DNA of 64,000 nt from Albifimbria verrucaria (Eukaryota; Ascomycota; Sordariomycetes; Hypocreales; Stachybotryaceae): positions 3,968,001-4,032,000 of the forward strand of contig JAHREC010000049.1 in assembly GCA_020081605.1 (NCBI GenBank), read 5' to 3'. The notes under the pieces are model-generated. The model ran no database searches, was not told where the DNA came from, and was given only the letters and a program-made list of their open reading frames with translations. Positions 58,247-64,000 of this stretch are shown piece after piece. How positions within the stretch are numbered: the first letter of the stretch is position 1; each line of letters begins with the position of its first letter. Made by a program: the position numbers and the translations under genes.

Positions 58247-60805
58247 CTAGAACCCGTTCTCAAAGTGCCCTTCCGCAGGCATCGCCAGGTTCGCACACTT
58301 CACCACCTCACCTCCCGCATTTATCCACCCACCTGCATCCACGCCCTGCAGATGCACGCTGTTCCCCACCAGTGGAGCCGCACATCCAAGCGCTGCAGGC
58401 CAAAGAACATGATCAGCCCTGATATCCCAACTCCCGCTATGAATGAGCTGCTCATGACGTACGCGTAGCGCTCCCACCACGCCCCCAGCGGCGTCGCACC
58501 AGTCCATTGAAGAAGAGTGCCAGCGCGAGCGTTCCCTGGATGTAGCTCCAGTTGTACGGCGCCCAGCCGAGCGGCCCAGCAAGGAATATCGGAATGTTGA
58601 CATTACGCCATGCTGAGCCTGGCCAGCGCTTCATGGCGAAGTAAGCAAGCACGGGCAGAACCACGCCGAGAGGAATGGCCCATGTCACGGTGTTGTACGG
58701 TGCGCCGAAGCTAAACAAGCGTCGAGGACCGATGACGCCCCATAGTACCGAGGACAAGAAATATGAATGCGTATGCGGACACTTGAACCGGTCCACCTGT
58801 CCCGGCGTACACAAGTCCTCTACATTCTCCATAACCCAGTGGTTAACGCCCAGCGCGACAAACGCAGCAAGAACCGTTGCATAGATCTGGGCAATAAACG
58901 CCGTCCGAGGAGGAATCTTTGCGTAGTGCGCCATCTTGAGATCCGCCACGAAGTTGAGCGATTGTGATGTCGCCATGTAGCTATACATCTTGAACATCAT
59001 GTTTGGCACGACGCGGCCCTCGAGGGCATATCCGCCGACGACCTGGGCGAGGATACTCGTTGAAACCTCCATATTAGTGACGGCAGCGAGGATGCCGACC
59101 GGAATCTGCAGCACTGTAGTGAAAATCACGGCGAGGAAGATGGTCCAAATGGGCATGCCGGTGGGCCAAGCGGCAGCTGAAGCGCACGCAAGAGAAATCG
59201 ACACGACAAGAATGACTAGGTACCACCAGCGTGGACATTCCTCATATGAGCTCATGAGGCGGTTATGAACGTCCTTGAAGTCGTCGGTCCGCTTCGTTCT
59301 CTTCCAGATAGAGCTCACGCCAGCGACAATATCCTTACGGTACCAAAGGGCAATATGCGCCGGTATGGAGGCATACAAGGCAAAGAAGCCTACATAATTG
59401 AGAATCTGCGTGATTGACATCCAAGGGATACTGTACTCATGGTAAGCAGTCGAGTTCATCGTCATGTCGTCGTTGAGAATGCGGCGGACGTCGTAGATAT
59501 TGCCAGTGTTATCGTACACTCTGTTTGTGTTGATGGGCAAGTACCCGCTGTTCCAGACATTACGAAAGTAAAGAATCGGCGCAAAAACGAAACCCATCAT
59601 TGCCATACCCGTTGCAAAGTTCAGCAAAGTAAACAACGGCGTGACGATCGGATCACCGAGAAAGGTCGCAATGTTCCAGTCCAGGGTGGGCAGCGGGTTC
59701 AGCCCCAGACCGCAAGTGCTGCCCATGATGATGGCAAGCGTTACATTGCCCGGAGAGATCCAAGTAGGCCAGTTGAACAAAGCGACGGCCTCGAACAAGT
59801 AATTGGGCACCCAGTACCAGACAAACATGGCGAAGAAACAGATGAGGAAGAACCGGTACCGCGACGTAGTCCAGCCGTTGGCGGAGGGGATATCCTCACT
59901 CTTGTTGTCTTTGACGAGAGCTCTGGTCAGAGCAATTGTTGCGAGAGGTTTCCGCCAGATCATGGCAGCCGGATAGACGAGAAACCGACGGGCCATGCCA
60001 GCACAGCCATAGCCGAGTAATTGCGTTGCTAGGAGTGTTGTAATCTGCCACGGGATGCTGTTTGAGAGCACCTTTTCGCCATAAAAGACATCAAGCTTGA
60101 GCACCTGGATCATGCTGACAACGTAGGCACCAGTCGAATGACCCCAAAGGCGACATTGGCCATCATGGCAATCAGAATATGCTCTTTCTGATTGAAAGCA
60201 CCGGGATTCAGTGTAAAGCTCCACCACCCGCTACCAAACGTTCGCGTAGGGAGCCACTTTGCCAGCAACAGCCCAAGCGGCATGCTCAGCAGCTGGACGA
60301 CATAGGTGGATATGCTGATACTGGGTAAGCGCAGCGAGAAGAATTGCTGTATCGCGGTGCCGGCCAGAGTGAACACGGTGCCCAAGAGAAGCACACGAAA
60401 TGTTCCAACAGGCAACGTCGGGTCATCAGTAGGATCGACGACAGCACGAACTTCAGGATAGGCCGAGTTGTTGAGGACAAGTTCCTCATACTCAGCAAAG
60501 TCATTGACCAGAGACTGGGCACGCTCGGCATCTGGAGCAATTTTTTCATCGTTGCCATAGTCGGCGAGAAACTCCCGCGCACGTTTCAGTATGTCTTGCG
60601 GGAAGTTCTGATCGAGTTCACGCTCGCGAATGAGACATTCGAGCGCCTCGACGAAGGTCTCCTTGGGCTCGTTGCCCGAGGAAGAAGACGGACGCTCCAC
60701 CATTTGCGTCTCCCTTGGGGCTGGAAGTGGCAGCGCGGACGAAAGGAAGGAGGCTGTTCGGACGAGGCAAGCTATGGGGTGTATCACATTTGACGATGGA
60801 GGCAT
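58247..60805 (-). CDS. OPT-family oligopeptide transporter
   Basis: A single frame from the ATG at 60805 to a stop at 58247 is restored by three single-base additions at plus-strand C runs 60142-60145, 58482-58486 and 58375-58378, giving 853 aa, normal for the family. MVERPSSSS (60700) is an alternative start. About 12-16 membrane segments are visible. Typical OPT sequences include DDPTLPVGTFRVLLLGTVF, NPGAFNQKEHILIAMMANVA, SIPWQITTLLATQLLGYGCA, VPNYLFEAVALFNWPTWISP, LPTLDWNIATFLGDP, EVSTSILAQVVGGYALEGR and APYNTVTWAIPLGVVLPV. It imports small peptides with protons at the plasma membrane. The gene is conserved and otherwise complete, so the lesions are probably technical. Confidence 0.9.
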
Positions 60806-61093
60806 CGTAGGCGGAGGATTTTATTTCAGGGCCAATGGACCATCCAAGCATAAGATTTCTATCAAAAGCCAAGACTCGCAAGGTAGGACATTAAGTTAAC
60901 AGGAGACTTTGTGGACAAGCCTCCTGATCAGATATGCATGGTATCATGTCTACTGCATGGCCAAGGTCAAATCTCAGCGAGGTCAATGGGGTATAGATGA
61001 TGGGGTGCCGAACGGTGCCGGATCTTTGATGGGTAATCGCGATGTTCCCATGTGTTAGGCAATATGCCGCCTGGCTCAACATCAAGGCTCGAT

Positions 61094-61357
61094 TTATGAC
61101 AGCAGCTCGATCATAACGTATTCAGGAGCATGACTGTCTTGGTCAATAAAGGCGGGTGATGCTCGTTGGGATCGCCAGAATTGAGTTGCCGGTGCGAGCT
61201 CCACCAGGCGTCTCAAACCCCAGCCGAATGAGCACGACTGAATTCGAAAGAAGGTCACGGGTAATCGATAGTCCTTGCTGAAGTCAGAAAGGGCCGGGGC
61301 CAGGGCTGCGGGCACAAGTGGAAGTAGGAGAAGAAAAGAAGCAAAATTGATTGCCAT
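61094..61357 (-). CDS. Small secreted protein candidate
   Basis: The ATG at 61357 opens an 87-aa frame. MAINFASFLLLLPLVPAALA is a strong signal peptide; the remainder (DFSKDYRLPVTFFRIQSCSF, then LAPATQFWRSQRAS) has a single Cys and no known domain. It sits between the OPT transporter and a membrane-protein gene, all on the minus strand. It may be a true small secreted protein or the first exon of a longer, lesion-broken gene. Confidence 0.4.
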   Translation of the reverse strand: MAINFASFLLLLPLVPAALAPALSDFSKDYRLPVTFFRIQSCSFGWGLRRLVELAPATQFWRSQRASPAFIDQDSHAPEYVMIELLS

Positions 61358-61535
61358 GTCAGTAACTCAAACAAATGCTCGCTGTTACACCGAGGTATCT
61401 TCAAGTCCAAAGCCGGCAAGAGCCTCATCCAAAGCCTATCGATTCAGACGGGCCGGGCCCACGATTGAGATGATTTAAAGAAAAGTCCAGATGAACGCCG
61501 GGAAAATGATCCATAGTCGTAAAGTGAAATCATGA

Positions 61536-62377
61536 TTAGACAGCAGTCGCGTCGCCTTCGGTGGCCGCCCTTGCCTGTTGAGCGCGCCTCCTCTCGCGAC
61601 GTCTCGCTTCGCGTTGTTGCCTGCTAAAACTACGGGCATTCGAGGAGCTGTCGCAACATGCCCATATGCAGAAGATGAAGCGCCACAAACTAGAAAGTGG
61701 TGTGTGAGTACGAGTGTGTTGGCGGCGTAGGGTTGGGTCAAGGGTGCTTACGAGACGGCGCCGAGAAACCACATGGCCATGACAGTCATCAGTCTTCTAG
61801 ACGGTCTTTGGGTGTCATGCTCATCCTCGATCTTGTTCATGTCTTCGTAAACCATGCCCCATCCAGTCCAGCTGTAGCGCTTGCCGAGCTCGGAGAAGAG
61901 GATGAGGATGATGCCGCCGAGGGAGACGGCGAGGAGAGGAGGTCGTAGAGGAGGATTCGGGGCGGAGCGAGGCGAGGGTAGCCATGGGACCTATCGAGGA
62001 GACCGACGACCTCTATGCTGTCGTTGAGGAGGGCTAGGGATGCCTAGAGCGATGGACGGATGGTTAGCGCGCAAGAACTAGAGATGGATGAGGGCGCTGG
62101 AGACTAGTCGTGTGTGCGTGGCTCGGACCGCGCCGTCTGTGTTTAGAGGGGGCCGAGTTCACAGCGGACAGAGACAGAGGGCGGGAAAGGCAAGGAAACA
62201 GCAACGTACCCCAATCATGCCGGCGGCGACGGTGCCGCCTCGCTTGGGCCATCGGTGGGCGATGAAGCCGAGGACGAGGACGGTGGTGACGGCCACCAGC
62301 CAGCCCACAAATCTTAGGCCGAGCTGCACCCACGTCGGCCGGTCGAAGTGGAGCTGGAGCTGGAGTCCTCGCGGCAT
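61536..62377 (-). CDS. Four-TM membrane protein, unknown function
   Basis: Three exons (introns 61690-61751 and 62044-62209) plus one missing base near 61930-61945 give 204 aa in frame; the exact lesion site is uncertain within a CT-rich stretch. Four membrane segments are visible: LRFVGWLVAVTTVLVLGFIA, AAGMIGASLALLNDSIEVVG, a segment around LAVSLGGIILILFSELGKR, and MTVMAMWFLGAVSLWRFIF. Between the last two lies YSWTGWGMVYEDMNKIEDEH, a polar loop. The C-terminus is very basic (QREARRRERRRAQQARAAT). The topology resembles fungal MARVEL-like or related small membrane proteins, but I cannot assign a family. Confidence 0.65.
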
Positions 62378-63750
62378 CTTGCGACGCGCGCGGGGAGATG
62401 CGACCCAACGGGGTTGAGAAGGGAGAAGGAGATAAAAGTGCGACCGAGGCTTTGGCTGGATGCTTGGGTTTCGGTCGGTTTCACCGCGGTCGACGAACAA
62501 CAGCGGATGGGAAAAGGTTTGTTTCAGCGACGGCGAAGCATGTTGGTTGGCGCTGGCTGCCAGAATGCAGGTGGAAGGAGAAACGAGGGAAGGGGGAAGA
62601 GGGAAAGGAATGGCTGGCTGGGCAGGGAGCCGGCCGGTGTGGTTGGCTGGATAATGGTATGGATTGTTTGTTTGATGGATGGATGAACAAACAGCAAGGG
62701 AGAGGAGAAGAGGAAGAGAGAGAAAAGAGAGACAGGGAAGCTGAGCCTGCATCATCCCTGCACAGGCACAGCCAGCAAGCAGAGCTTGAGCCCAATCAGG
62801 CCTGAGGCGGGGGCGGGTCACTGCGCTAAAACACCTGTAAATACAGTAAAGATTACAGGGCGCCACGCCCGCTAACGCCTTGTGGCCTAACCCCGCTGTA
62901 GCTTAATCTACAGCGCAGATACAGCCTTACCTGCTCCACCGCCTCCCAATTGGGTCTGATGACGATGACGCTGGTCTTGCAATTAAAACAATTAATGTAA
63001 ATACAACACAATGACAGCATCGCTCATCCTGCCACCCAATACAACACAGGTGCAGCAGCTGTTCCAATCGAATCAGTGCAGGTGCTTACCAAAGGGAGAC
63101 CAGGGCTTGTATATATATCGAGTGTGTTTATTATACAATGATAGACATTTCGCCACAATTCACTTTATGGACCAACCAACCAACCAACCAAGCACCAGAA
63201 CCACGTAATTCTACACCAGTCAGTACAGCTTCCTACATAGCGGACGCTGCTCTAACCCCGAAAGGCCGCCCAATGATAATTTCCTACAAATACTACAAAT
63301 AAAGAATGGTAAGTTTAAGACTATAACCTGATTGCCTACATGGAGAAAGTCGGCAGACATCTTAGTTTTGTCTTGCATATTTGTTTTTGTTTAGATAGGC
63401 CTCGTAACTTAATAGATGAGTTATGCAAGTTACCAGATCAAGAACGGGAAAACCAGCTGAAGCTATTGCCCTACTCTCGTCCTGGAAATCATCACTGCGG
63501 AATACCCACTGCAGGCCCTTTTCACAACCGTCAAGACACTAGCCAATTCATGTGAAGCTGCCTAATTTGAGTCACAAATTCGTATTACTTGATTGAGTGG
63601 CGCATGCAAACTTTCTTCTCAATATTGCTACCCACGCCAGCAACTCTAACAACTGTGGTTTCTCTCTAAATTATGATTCTTTGGATGCCATCGTTGTCCA
63701 CCTTTCCCGTGGTCTCTTTAATTTCGACGGGCCTTGGAAAGGACGGCTCA
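62378..63750. other. Gene-poor interval
   Basis: About 1.4 kb with no supported gene. The left part is the presumed promoter and leader of the four-TM gene (purine-rich GGGA/GAGA sequence at 62560-62740). A CCAA tetranucleotide repeat lies near 63171-63192. Confidence 0.4.
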
Positions 63751-64000
63751 TTATAGCTTCATAAATGTTTTCGATTGTTCAACCAATTGCATTTTGGCAT
63801 TACAGCCATCAAGGGCTTTATTCGAACTCACGTCTCTGAAACTAGCTCGAAGACCGCCTATTGTGTCAATGGTATACCCGAATTTATCATAGTCAAGTTT
63901 CGAATGAATATCCTTCTTCTTTCTGTTGACCTCATCGGACCACGACTTCTGTTCCCCAAGGACCTAAAAAACAGTAAGCATTTGTCTTTGAGCTTCCTCT
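63751..64000 (-). CDS. 3' exon of a gene extending beyond the window (partial)
   Basis: After an acceptor-like TTTTTTAG (intron side begins at 63964), an open frame runs from 63963 to the stop at 63751. It encodes about 70 residues of coherent, polar sequence (LGEQKSWSDEVNRKKDIHSK, FGYTIDTIGGLRASFRDVSS, CNAKMQLVEQSKTFMKL). The upstream exons lie beyond position 64000. Family not recognised. Confidence 0.4.

Noticed and set aside
59439..60020. Long plus-strand ORF of 193 aa
   Set aside because: It lies entirely antisense to the conserved OPT transporter and its composition is that of a reverse-strand shadow.
1..64000. tRNA genes, CRISPR arrays, rRNA or intact transposons
   Set aside because: I scanned for B-box-like GGTTC sequences, regular spacer-repeat arrays and transposase motifs and found no convincing case.

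Overview
This window comes from the nuclear genome of a filamentous ascomycete (Pezizomycotina, probably Sordariomycetes; the order cannot be fixed from sequence alone). The evidence is short GT-AG introns of mostly 47-66 nt with CTAAC/CTGAC-like branch points, a STAND/NACHT-ankyrin receptor, and fungal families such as an RTA1-type membrane protein, a PREG/Pho80 cyclin, an OPT transporter, a CBM1-pectate lyase and a GPI-type cell-wall protein. Conserved genes alternate with long gene-poor stretches. I saw no rRNA, tRNA, CRISPR array or intact transposon.

Left arm (1-12.5 kb): a coiled-coil protein gene, then the most interesting locus. A NACHT-ankyrin receptor (2562-6256) carries an N-terminal Gly/Gln/His-rich amyloid-type motif. 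Two SesA-domain genes (6289-6911 minus, 7597-8338 plus) carry the matching motif at their C-termini. By analogy with known fungal systems (HET-S/NWD2, and SesA/SesB/PNT1 with the sigma motif), this looks like a prion-type signalling module controlling programmed cell death or allorecognition, with one receptor and two putative effectors. Short, transition-rich fragments at 9.0-9.2 kb and 11.75 kb look like remains of further receptor copies, perhaps RIP-mutated.

Middle (12.5-37.5 kb): CBM1-pectate lyase, RTA1-like protein, CorA-like transporter, a small hypothetical gene, an SRPK-like kinase that has lost its catalytic loop and DFG segment, a TPP-dependent acetolactate-synthase-like enzyme, the PREG/Pho80-like cyclin, a germin-like secreted cupin, a group II PLP decarboxylase, and an unusual protein-kinase-fold gene with a signal peptide.

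Right arm (38-64 kb): a pepsin-like membrane protein lacking the catalytic Asp motif, a cytochrome P450, a GPI-type Cys-rich protein, a basic fungal coiled-coil protein, a 5.5-kb gene-poor block, a multi-pass membrane protein, another coiled-coil protein, an OPT transporter, small secreted and membrane proteins, and the 3' exon of a gene that leaves the window.

A technical point dominates interpretation. At least 14 genes, including conserved ones (TPP enzyme, Pho80 cyclin, OPT transporter), are broken by about 30 frameshifts. Every one is resolved by adding a single base, nearly always within a homopolymer run. After that correction, and with the introns given here, the coding length becomes divisible by three in the genes I checked. 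This pattern fits uncorrected homopolymer under-calls in the assembly much better than mass pseudogenisation. Gene models below span these lesions and state where they are.
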